DNA of 32,454 nucleotides from NCBI GenBank assembly GCA_036378435.1, contig DASUWK010000051.1:1-32454 (forward strand). The letters run 5' to 3'. Of this stretch, positions 23,903 through 30,618 are shown piece after piece. Position 1 is the first letter of the stretch. Each line of letters starts with the position of its first letter. The stretch comes from DASUWK01 sp036378435. Lineage in GTDB: Bacteria; Chloroflexota; Dormibacteria; Dormibacterales; Dormibacteraceae. Under the pieces are notes generated by a model. That model ran no database searches. It was not told where the DNA came from and saw nothing but the letters and a program-made list of their open reading frames with translations. Made by a program: the position numbers and the translations under genes.

Positions 23903-25042
23903 TTGATCGTCGAGGCCGTCCCGAACTTCTCCGCGGGCCGGGACGAGCGCGTGATCGCTGAGATCGCCGCCGTCGCCGCGAAGGGCAGTCACCTGCTCGA
24001 CGTGGACGCCGACGCCATTCACAACCGCTCGGTGGTCACAGTGGCCGCCGCCTCCCTCGAACGGCTCGAAGACGCCCTCTTCGAGACGGTTGGCGTCGCG
24101 AAGGCGCGGATCGACCTCCGCGAGCACGCCGGCGTCCATCCCCGGGTCGGGGTCGCGGACGTCATCCCCTTCGTCCCACTGTCCGGCGTGGCGATGGAGG
24201 AGTGCGTGGCGGCGGCTCACCGGCTCGGCGAGCGTATCTGGCGCGAGCTCGCGATCCCCGTCTATTTCTATGGCGAAGCGGCGAGGCGGCCTGGATCACG
24301 GCGGCTGAGCCAGATCCGCGCCGGCGCCGACGCGCCTGACCTGGGCGATTCGCTGCACGAGTCGGCCGGCGCCGTTTCGATCGGGGCGCGGCCGCCGCTG
24401 GTCGCGTACAACCTCCTCCTGCTCCACGCGGACTCGACCGCGGCGGCCCGGCTGGCGAGCGGTATCAGGGAGTCGTCCGGCGGCATGGCGGGGGTGCAGG
24501 CACTCGCCTTCGACCTGGGTGGCGATGTGCTGCAGCTCTCGATGAACCTGTACCAACTCGAGTCCGCAACCCCCGCCGCCGTGCTGGCACGCGCCCGCGA
24601 GCTGGGCGCCCAGCTGGGGCTGGAGATCGGAGGCGAGGAGGTCGTCGGGCTGTGCCCCGCCCAGGCGGCCGATTCGGAAGCCGCGCGCGGGCATCTCCTC
24701 GAAGCGCGGCTGGCCGCCGCGGCGGCACACGCCGGCGCCGGTCGCTGCCGGGACACCGGAAAGGCCGAGCTGGAGCTGCTCGCCGCTCGCCTGGATTCGC
24801 GCGCCGACAGCCTCGCCAAGCTCGGCAGCGACGGCGACGGTCTGCTGCGCGGCGCGGAGGAGGCCGCGGCGCTGCCCCGGGTGCTCGAGCGCGCCGGCGT
24901 CCTCGATTCCGAAGTCGCCGGGCTGTTCGACTACTCGGCGAGGCGCCTCCGCGAGGCCATCGGGGAGCCCGTCCCGACCGAGCTGGCGGCTCGCCTGGAG
25001 GCTCTGGACCGCTGGCTGGCTACGCCGCCGCCATCAGCGTGA
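23903..25042 (+). CDS. ftcD: Glutamate formimidoyltransferase with C-terminal extension
   Basis: 379 residues from a TTG at 23903-23905. It transfers the formimino group of N-formimino-L-glutamate to tetrahydrofolate. The N-terminal subdomain shows VEAVPNFSAGRD, NRSVVTV and EHAGVHPRVGVADVIPFVP, with His79-Pro80-Arg81 carrying the catalytic His. The C-terminal subdomain shows PVYFYGEAA, IGARPPLVAYNLLL and QLSMNLYQLE. The transferase should end near residue 275, and about 100 further Ala/Glu/Arg-rich, probably helical residues follow. They do not show the FTCD cyclodeaminase motifs, so the downstream ring-closing step must be elsewhere. It lies 7 bp after the HutI-like gene, and its tail overlaps the convergent LiaF-like gene by 23 bp. 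Confidence 0.9.
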   Translation: MIVEAVPNFSAGRDERVIAEIAAVAAKGSHLLDVDADAIHNRSVVTVAAASLERLEDALFETVGVAKARIDLREHAGVHPRVGVADVIPFVPLSGVAMEECVAAAHRLGERIWRELAIPVYFYGEAARRPGSRRLSQIRAGADAPDLGDSLHESAGAVSIGARPPLVAYNLLLLHADSTAAARLASGIRESSGGMAGVQALAFDLGGDVLQLSMNLYQLESATPAAVLARARELGAQLGLEIGGEEVVGLCPAQAADSEAARGHLLEARLAAAAAHAGAGRCRDTGKAELELLAARLDSRADSLAKLGSDGDGLLRGAEEAAALPRVLERAGVLDSEVAGLFDYSARRLREAIGEPVPTELAARLEALDRWLATPPPSA

Positions 25043-25922
25043 CGCGGCTCGCCCCGCCGTCCACCGAGAGATCGATCGCGTCCGCGCCGGGGTAGTTGGG
25101 CGAGCTCCAGGTCAGGCTCCCGATGCCGCTCCCAACCTCGCGGCCGTCGACGTTCAAGCTGTCGGCTCCGCCGTCGACCTCCACGCGAACCGCCGCCCCG
25201 GCGGGCCGCGTCAGCTGGATGCGGCTGGCGCCGCCGCTGACCTGGACGGCCACGTGACCGCTGGGCGGTCCGAGCGCGAGGTCGAGGCTGTCCGCCCCGC
25301 CATCGAGCGTGAACCGCTTGAGATGCACGCTCGCCAGGTTGAGGCTGGCGGTCGACGCACCGGTCTCCATCTGCACCGACCAGTCGAGGGCGCTGTTGAG
25401 GGTGACGGTCAGGTTGTCCGGCGACGAGGGGCCCAGGAACTGCGCTCCGACATCGTGTGAGATGTCGAGCGTTCGCGAGGAGGGATTCCAGCGCAGCACC
25501 GGAGCCTCTCCGAAACCGGAGGTGTAGTCGAGCCTCGCGGTGGCCGCCACGCCGGCGAACTCATCCGAGCCCACCCTGATCGTGGCGGCGCCCAGGCTGA
25601 TGTGCAGCGTCGCCGGGCCGGAGCCGTCATCGACGGCCTTGTACGTCGCATGAGCCGTGTGGAGAGGCGGCTCGGAGACGACGTAACCGACCGAGCCCGC
25701 CAGGAGGACGAACGCGACCAGGGAGAGTGCGACGGCCGCCTGGTTGCGGCTCAGGAGCCTGGCCAGCACGATCTGCGCGCCGACCAGGATGAGGAGCACG
25801 GGCCAGAGCCCGATGATGCGGCTCAGCTGCTCCGGCTGCAGCCAGCCCAGGTTGAAGAGCAGTGCGAAGCCGCCCACCGCCACCAGGACCAGGCCCCAGA
25901 AGAGGGCCCAGCCGCGGGTCAT
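25020..25922 (-). CDS. LiaF/DUF5668-type membrane protein with beta-rich C-terminal domain
   Basis: 300 residues. Four hydrophobic segments at the N-terminus (about 5-24, 37-54, 63-80) resemble the LiaI/LiaF transmembrane module, with the family's GLWPVLLILVGAQIVL pattern at 38-53. From about residue 95 the chain is Ser/Thr/Gly-rich with alternating hydrophobics and four repeats of DGGADSLxL / SGGASRIQL / DGGADSLNV / DGGASRVTL. This is the repeating strand pattern of the toast-rack (DUF4097/DUF2154-like) beta-solenoid fold. LiaF-type proteins tune envelope-stress two-component systems; no kinase or regulator gene is in the window. The ATG overlaps the stop of the small upstream gene as ATGA. 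Confidence 0.85.
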   Translation of the reverse strand: MTRGWALFWGLVLVAVGGFALLFNLGWLQPEQLSRIIGLWPVLLILVGAQIVLARLLSRNQAAVALSLVAFVLLAGSVGYVVSEPPLHTAHATYKAVDDGSGPATLHISLGAATIRVGSDEFAGVAATARLDYTSGFGEAPVLRWNPSSRTLDISHDVGAQFLGPSSPDNLTVTLNSALDWSVQMETGASTASLNLASVHLKRFTLDGGADSLDLALGPPSGHVAVQVSGGASRIQLTRPAGAAVRVEVDGGADSLNVDGREVGSGIGSLTWSSPNYPGADAIDLSVDGGASRVTLMAAA

Positions 25923-26164
25923 GGAAAGCGGCTGCGCCGGATGATCACCCAGATGCCGAACGCGATCACGACGAGCGGCCAGAAGACGTCCCAGCGCACC
26001 CAGGCGAGGACGCCCAGGTTCTGCAGCAGCGCCCAGAGGCCGACGAGGATCAGCAGCACGCCGAACCCGACGCCGCGAGTCCGCCAGCGTGGGTGCCGGT
26101 ACGAGCTCCGAGGGTCGTACGGCGGCGGCTGCTCATGTGGCGGCTGGTCGTAGCGCGTGCCCAT
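25919..26164 (-). CDS. Small DUF5668/LiaI-like membrane protein
   Basis: 81 residues. A Pro/Tyr-rich cytoplasmic leader (1-28) precedes two hydrophobic helices, GVGFGVLLILVGLWALLQNL and WDVFWPLVVIAFGIWVII, with the G-x-x-LILxG-x-x-xLLxNLG pattern shared with the N-terminal module of the downstream gene. It ends with RRSRFP and its stop overlaps the next ATG, so the two proteins are co-translated and likely interact. A TACAAT box 9 nt upstream of the ATG suggests a leaderless or nearly leaderless transcript. Confidence 0.82.
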   Translation of the reverse strand: MGTRYDQPPHEQPPPYDPRSSYRHPRWRTRGVGFGVLLILVGLWALLQNLGVLAWVRWDVFWPLVVIAFGIWVIIRRSRFP

Positions 26165-26173
26165 CGCCGGCTG

Positions 26174-26179
26174 ATTGTA
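26174..26179 (-). promoter_or_regulatory. Candidate -10 box for the LiaF-like gene pair
   Basis: TACAAT on the minus strand differs from the consensus TATAAT at one base and ends 9 nt before the ATG. A 12-bp perfect palindrome, GCGGCCGGCCGC (26183-26194), lies just upstream in the spacer position. No good -35 hexamer is seen, so the palindrome may be an activator or repressor site. On the other strand TACCCT (26225-26230) is 9 nt before the divergent ATG at 26240. Confidence 0.4.
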
Positions 26180-26239
26180 TTCGCGGCCGGCCGCTTCTAC
26201 GAGCGGTGGGCCGCTCTAAGTTCGCTACCCTGTCGGGGC

Positions 26240-27100
26240 ATGCCACGGCTCGTCAGCGTCGAGGAGTTCGGCCGGCTCGGCCGCCACCTGCTCGACGGCG
26301 TGATGGAGTCGGGCGACTCGGTGATCATCCAGGAGGGCGACCACTCCATCGCCATCCTCGCGACCTACGAGTCGGTCACCGCGATGGCCAGCGTGCTCGA
26401 CCTTCCGCGCTGGGAGGCGTGGGTCGAGGAGATGCGGGAGAAGTTCCCGGAAGCCGCCAACCGCATCGCGAAGCTGCAGGATCGCGGGGAGGAGCAGCAG
26501 GAGATCGACAAGGTCCTGCTCGGCTTCGATCCGAGCGCCGGCGTGGTCGGCTCGCCCTCCGGCCGCGAGTTCACGGCTTCGGAGCTCAGGCGGCTGGCCG
26601 TCCCGATCAACGAGGAGGCCGTCTTCGACCAGGTCTATTCGGCGCTGCTCGAGATCTGCGAGGAGAAGGAGCGGATCTATCCGGAGGACCTGCGCGCGCT
26701 GGCGCAGGAAAAGATCGCCGAGGCGCCGCAGAGGCTGCGCCTGCTGGCGCTGTCGGTCCAATCCGCCTCGGGCCTGCCGGCGACGGCGGAGGTCACCCTG
26801 GAGCTCGCGCACGGACCGGCTATGCGCCAGGAGCGCGGCGACGGGCCGCTCGACGCCGCGTTCAAGGCGATTGAGAAGCTGACGGGCCTCAAGCCGGAGG
26901 TCGAGAACTTCTCAGTGGTGGCGGCGACCAAGGGCCGGGACGCGACGGCCGAGGCGATGATCCAGCTGAACCTGGACGGTGAGGCCGCGGTCGGCGCAGG
27001 CGCATCCACCAACGCCCTCGAGGCGGGCGTGCATGCCTACCTGAACGCGCTGAACTTCCTGCTCGAAAGCCGTCGCGAACCCGCCGGCGAGCGCGGCTGA
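26240..27100 (+). CDS. Fusion of antitoxin-like N-terminus with LeuA regulatory domain
   Basis: 286 residues from the ATG at 26240. Residues about 4-50 (SVEEFGRLGRHLLDGV, then SVIIQEGDHSIAILATYESV) resemble the Phd/YefM antitoxin DNA-binding fold. About 55-115 is a charged linker region. Residues 125-160 (EEAVFDQVYSALLE, then ERIYPEDLRALAQEKI) resemble the linker subdomain of 2-isopropylmalate synthase. Residues 165-275 match its leucine-sensing domain: SVQSASGLPATAEVTLEL, DGPLDAAFKAIEKLTG (201-216) and GAGASTNALEAGVHAYLNALN (252-272). There is no catalytic barrel, so it cannot make isopropylmalate. A leucine- or ketoacid-responsive regulator is one reading. It diverges from the LiaF-like genes. 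The antitoxin assignment is a fold-level guess; the LeuA-type domain is firmer. Confidence 0.78.
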   Translation: MPRLVSVEEFGRLGRHLLDGVMESGDSVIIQEGDHSIAILATYESVTAMASVLDLPRWEAWVEEMREKFPEAANRIAKLQDRGEEQQEIDKVLLGFDPSAGVVGSPSGREFTASELRRLAVPINEEAVFDQVYSALLEICEEKERIYPEDLRALAQEKIAEAPQRLRLLALSVQSASGLPATAEVTLELAHGPAMRQERGDGPLDAAFKAIEKLTGLKPEVENFSVVAATKGRDATAEAMIQLNLDGEAAVGAGASTNALEAGVHAYLNALNFLLESRREPAGERG

Positions 27101-27178
27101 AGCCCGCCTCTCACAGCTGAATCTCAGTTCGTTACATATCGTCTAGCATGTTTTTCCGCGCGCGTTTAACTGAAATCT

Positions 27179-27195
27179 TGATATTGTCTCTATCA
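27179..27195 (+). promoter_or_regulatory. Small dyad upstream of the patatin gene
   Basis: TGATA, seven bases, TATCA is a perfect short dyad ending 2 bp before the ATG at 27198, within an unusually AT-rich stretch (27130-27197) for this genome. There is no Shine-Dalgarno, so the promoter and a possible operator probably lie here. A five-base half-site can arise by chance. Confidence 0.25.
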
Positions 27196-27197
27196 CT

Positions 27198-28223
27198 ATG
27201 CGACGCCAGCTGCGTGTGGGGTTGGTCCTGGGCGCGGGCGGAGTCCTGGGTGGCGCCTGGCTTGTAGGCGCTCTTCACGCGCTTCGCTCCGAGCTCGACT
27301 GGGAGCCAGCGGATGCCTCTCACCTGGTGGGGACGTCGGCCGGGTCTTTGATGGCCGGGCTGCTCGCGGCCGGTGTGACCTCAGACCGCCTTCTGCCCGA
27401 AGCGGCGCGAGGCGTACGCGACACGAGCGAGCTGGACCCCGAGCAGGACTGGCTGCTGTTGGAGGTCGCCGCGGAGACTACCTACAGCCTTCCCCAGATT
27501 CCTCGGCTGCTGCCCGGCTCGCTGGGCCTCTGCTGGGCGGGGTTGCGCGCGCCGGGCCTCTGGACGCCGGTGCGTCTCATCTCAGGGCTGGCGCCGGCGG
27601 GCCTGGTCCCCACCGACCCCATCCAGCGCACGGTGCGTCAGGCTTTCGACGGCGACGGCTGGCCGCAGGGCCCCGAGTGCTGGATCGTCGCCTGCGACTA
27701 CGTCTCCGGCAAGCGGGTCGTCTTCGGCGCCGATGATTCGCCGGAGGCATTGTTGCCCGAGGCGGTGGGGGCGTCATGCGCCATACCGGGCTTCTTCCAG
27801 CCGCAGCGGATCGACGGGCGGCTCTACGTGGACGGAGGCGTGGGCTCGCTGGCCAACCTGGACCTCGTCGCCGGCTGCGGGCTCGACCTCGTGATCTGCC
27901 TCAACCCGATGTCACACTCGGTGCTGTCGCGCACCTGGTCCCCTGTGGAGCAGCTGAGCCGCGGCTTCGCGCGCCTGGCGGCGTGGCAGCTGCGTCGCGA
28001 GGCGGAGCGGGTCCGGCGCTTCGGGACGCCGGTGGTGCTGCTCGAGCCGACCACGGACGACCTGGCCTTGATGGGCTCCAACCTGATGAACGCCAAGCGC
28101 TCCCTGGAGGTCGCCCAGCTCGCCTCGGAGACGGTGGCGGTGCAGCTCCGGCAGCTGCTGCTGAGCGGCAAGCTGCCCGCGGCCGCGCAGGACGCGGTGC
28201 GCGACCTCGCCGCCGCCGCCTGA
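27198..28223 (+). CDS. Patatin-like phospholipase/esterase
   Basis: 341 residues with the patatin catalytic dyad. The oxyanion loop GAGGVLGG lies at 12-19, the nucleophile elbow GTSAG at 45-49 (Ser47), and the dyad Asp at 212 in the DGG of LYVDGGVGSLANLDLV. The family hydrolyses acyl esters of phospholipids or other lipids. No signal peptide or membrane helix is evident, so a cytoplasmic enzyme is likely. It stands alone on the plus strand between the LeuA-domain gene and the convergent ribH, which ends 10 bp away. The upstream 97 bp are AT-rich and hold no ribosome site. The substrate is unknown. Confidence 0.93.
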   Translation: MRRQLRVGLVLGAGGVLGGAWLVGALHALRSELDWEPADASHLVGTSAGSLMAGLLAAGVTSDRLLPEAARGVRDTSELDPEQDWLLLEVAAETTYSLPQIPRLLPGSLGLCWAGLRAPGLWTPVRLISGLAPAGLVPTDPIQRTVRQAFDGDGWPQGPECWIVACDYVSGKRVVFGADDSPEALLPEAVGASCAIPGFFQPQRIDGRLYVDGGVGSLANLDLVAGCGLDLVICLNPMSHSVLSRTWSPVEQLSRGFARLAAWQLRREAERVRRFGTPVVLLEPTTDDLALMGSNLMNAKRSLEVAQLASETVAVQLRQLLLSGKLPAAAQDAVRDLAAAA

Positions 28224-28232
28224 CCCAGGGTC

Positions 28233-28694
28233 TTAAGGCAGCGCCTTCAGGAGGTTCGCCATCTCGACGGCGGTCTCCGCGGCCTCCGCCCCCTTGTTGT
28301 CCGCGGCGGTGCTGCGGCTCAACGCCTGGGCGCGGTCGTACGTGGTGAGAACGCCGAATGCCACCGGCGTGCCGCTGTCGAGCGCCACGCGCTGAACGCC
28401 CGCGGCGCACTGGGTGGCGACATGCTCGAAGTGGGCGGTCTCGCCCTTGATCACGCACCCGAGGCAGATCACGGCGTCGTGGCTGCGGACGAGCTTGGCC
28501 GCCGCCAGCGGCAGCTCCAAGGCGCCGGGCACCCAGCACACCGTCAGCTTGCTGTCGTTCACCCCCATGCCGTGCAGCGCCTCGAGCGCGCCGGTCAGCA
28601 GTCGCTCCGAAATGTCCTGGTTGTAACGCGACACGGCCACGCCCACCCGCAGTCCCGACGCATCGTGGCTCCCCGACTGGCCCCGTTCACCCAC
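28233..28694 (-). CDS. ribH: 6,7-dimethyl-8-ribityllumazine synthase
   Basis: 153 residues, a normal length, beginning at a GTG (28692-28694) with GAGG about 11 nt upstream. It condenses 5-amino-6-ribitylaminouracil with 3,4-dihydroxybutanone phosphate. Motifs are GVAVSRYNQDISERLL at the substrate site, WVPGALELPLAA, and CVIKGETAHFEHV with His88 as the conserved general base. It is the last rib gene, separated from ribBA by 131 bp that hold a GC palindrome and a copy of the dispersed 18-mer, so it may have its own promoter or be weakly coupled. Confidence 0.97.
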   Translation of the reverse strand: MGERGQSGSHDASGLRVGVAVSRYNQDISERLLTGALEALHGMGVNDSKLTVCWVPGALELPLAAAKLVRSHDAVICLGCVIKGETAHFEHVATQCAAGVQRVALDSGTPVAFGVLTTYDRAQALSRSTAADNKGAEAAETAVEMANLLKALP

Positions 28695-28719
28695 CGCTTA
28701 ACAACCTCGGTTGACACGA

Positions 28720-28776
28720 CCGCCGGCGGCCCCGATCATCCCCACCCGCAACCCCCCTGGGTGGGTGGCTATGGCG
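28720..28776. repeat. Palindrome and dispersed 18-bp repeat, copy B (ribBA-ribH gap)
   Basis: This interval holds CCGCCGGCGG (28720-28729, perfect palindrome), then CCCACCC and GGGTGGG arms, which can form a stem with a loop of about 11 bases. It ends with GGGTGGGTGGCTATGGCG (28759-28776), identical to 2695-2712. The gap of 131 bp holds no coding sequence that I can support. Confidence 0.5.
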
Positions 28777-28825
28777 GAGGGTAGTCGGCCGAGGGGTAAG
28801 TGCGCAGGCTGCGACTGTCGGTCGG

Positions 28826-30022
28826 CTAGAGGAGGTGGCCGAGCTTCTCTCTCTTGGTCCGCAGATACCGCTCGTTGTAGCGGTTCGGCGCGATGCGGAT
28901 GGGGATCTGCTCCACCACCTCGAGCCCGAACCCCTCGAGCCCGTAGAACTTGCGCGGGTTGTTCGTCAGCAGCCGCATCTTGCGCACCCCGAGGTCGTAC
29001 AGGATCTGGCTGCCGATGCCGTAGTCGCGCTTGTCCGCCGGGTGCCCGAGGGCCTCGTTCGCCTCGACTGTGTCGAGCCCGCCGTCCTGGAGCGCATACG
29101 CCCGCAGCTTGTCGAGCAGTCCGATCCCGCGGCCCTCGTGGTGCCGGATGTAGAGCACGGCGCCCGCGCCCTCGGCCGCGATCATGTCGATCGCCTTCGC
29201 CAGCTGCGCACCGCAGTCGCAGCGCTGGCTGCCGAAGACATCGCCGGTCACGCATTCCGAGTGACCGCGCACCAGCAGCGGCTCATCGCCGTCCAGTTCG
29301 CCCAGAGTGAGGGCGAGGTGGTGCTCGTGCGTGACCAGGTCCTCGTAGTCATGCGCCAGCCATTCGCGGCCGTCGATCGGAATCCGCGCCGTCGCCCGCC
29401 GCTCCACCAGCTTCTCGTTGCGCCGGCGGTAGGCGATCAGGTCCTTGATCGCGATGATCTTGATGTCGTGCTGAGCCGCGAAGGCCTCGAGGTCCGGCAG
29501 GCGCGCCATGGTGCCGTCGTCCTTCATGACCTCGCAGATCACGCCGGCCGGATACAGGCCTGCCATCCGGGCCAGGTCGACCGCGGCCTCCGTCTGACCA
29601 GCCCGCGTGAGAACACCGCCTTTCGCGGCGCGCAGCGGGAAGGTGTGCCCTGGCTTGGCAAAGTCGGCCGGCTTGGCGTCGGGGTTCAACACGTGGCGGA
29701 TCGTTGCGGCACGGTCATAGGCGGAGATGCCGGTCGTGACCAGCTGCCGGGCCTCGATGGATACGTGGAACGCCGTGCCCAGCCGGCTGGTGTTGCGCTG
29801 CACCATCGGCTCGATGCCGAGCTCGTCGAGGCGCTCGCCGATGATCGGCAGGCATACCAGCCCTCCGGCGTGCCGCGACATGAACGTGATCTGCTCCGGC
29901 GTGACCTTCTCAGCCGCCACCGCGAGGTCGCCCTCGTTCTCGCGATCCTCGTCGTCGACGATGATCACGAACTTGCCTGAGCGGTAGTCGTCGACCGCCT
30001 CGGGGATGGTGGCTAGGGGCAT
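28826..30022 (-). CDS. ribBA: Bifunctional RibBA: DHBP synthase / GTP cyclohydrolase II
   Basis: 398 residues. The N-terminal half (about 5-200) is 3,4-dihydroxy-2-butanone-4-phosphate synthase, with the acidic metal loop DDEDRENEGD (23-32) and GHTFPLRA (125-132). The C-terminal half (about 205-398) is GTP cyclohydrolase II, with zinc ligands Cys257, Cys268 and Cys270 in GHSECVTGDVFGSQRCDCG. HHEGRGIGLLDK and the GHPADKRDYGIG loop follow. Together they supply both precursors of riboflavin. It starts 8 bp after the ribE stop, so the two are co-transcribed. Confidence 0.97.
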   Translation of the reverse strand: MPLATIPEAVDDYRSGKFVIIVDDEDRENEGDLAVAAEKVTPEQITFMSRHAGGLVCLPIIGERLDELGIEPMVQRNTSRLGTAFHVSIEARQLVTTGISAYDRAATIRHVLNPDAKPADFAKPGHTFPLRAAKGGVLTRAGQTEAAVDLARMAGLYPAGVICEVMKDDGTMARLPDLEAFAAQHDIKIIAIKDLIAYRRRNEKLVERRATARIPIDGREWLAHDYEDLVTHEHHLALTLGELDGDEPLLVRGHSECVTGDVFGSQRCDCGAQLAKAIDMIAAEGAGAVLYIRHHEGRGIGLLDKLRAYALQDGGLDTVEANEALGHPADKRDYGIGSQILYDLGVRKMRLLTNNPRKFYGLEGFGLEVVEQIPIRIAPNRYNERYLRTKREKLGHLL

Positions 30023-30030
30023 GGGCCTAT

Positions 30031-30618
30031 TTAACGCTTTCCGATACTGACGCGTACCAAACGCTCGACATAGCGCGCGAGCACATCCACCTCAAGGTTT
30101 ACGACGGTGCCCGGCCGGTATTCCCCGGCGATCGTGTGCTCCAGGGTGTGAGGGATCAGGGCGACGGTGAAGCGATCCGCGTCGACGCCGGTGATCGTGA
30201 GGCTCACGCCGTCGATCGCGATCGAGCCTTTCTCGGCCGCGAGGCCGGCCAGGTCGGCTGGGAGGGCGACCGTGATCTCGCGGCCCAGGCCGACATCGCG
30301 CACCTCGCGGACGGCGGCGGTCGCGTCGACGTGGCCCAGCACGAGGTGGCCGTCCAGCCGCTGACCCGCTGTGAGCGGCAGCTCGAGGTTCACCCGGTCG
30401 CCCGCGCGCAGGCTGCCGAGGTTGGTGCGGCGCCGCGTCTCGTCGACCGCTTGGACGCGGAACTCGGGCGCGGCGACGGCGATCGCCGTGAGGCAGGCGC
30501 CGTTGATGCTGACGCTGCCCCCGACATCGAGCCGCTCCGCGATGCTCGGGGCCGCGATCGCAAGGTCCTGGTCCGCCTCCCGGACCAGGCCGACCGCGCT
30601 AACTATCCCGGTGAACAT
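30031..30618 (-). CDS. ribE: Riboflavin synthase alpha chain
   Basis: 195 residues with the internally duplicated lumazine-binding fold. The first half opens with MFTGIVSAVG and has SVSINGACLTAIAV; the second has DGHLVLGHVDATAAV and SIAIDGVSLTITGV. The trimeric enzyme dismutates two lumazines into riboflavin. The ATG at 30616-30618 lies 20 bp inside the end of ribD, a coupling typical of rib operons. The C-terminal region (LEVDVLARYVERLV) is normal. Confidence 0.97.
   Translation of the reverse strand: MFTGIVSAVGLVREADQDLAIAAPSIAERLDVGGSVSINGACLTAIAVAAPEFRVQAVDETRRRTNLGSLRAGDRVNLELPLTAGQRLDGHLVLGHVDATAAVREVRDVGLGREITVALPADLAGLAAEKGSIAIDGVSLTITGVDADRFTVALIPHTLEHTIAGEYRPGTVVNLEVDVLARYVERLVRVSIGKR

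Noticed and set aside
23316..23906. 196-codon plus-strand frame overlapping the end of the HutI-like gene
   Set aside because: Arg/Pro/Gly-rich shifted frame; the HutI-like frame has family motifs to its end, so a frameshift is not needed.
26240..27100. Interpretation as a truncated leuA pseudogene
   Set aside because: The frame is intact with its own start and a distinct N-terminal module rather than a broken barrel, so a dedicated fusion protein is the better reading.
28698..29255. Minus-strand open frame spanning the ribBA-ribH gap
   Set aside because: It is a shifted frame of ribBA running into the intergenic repeat; Arg-rich, no motif.
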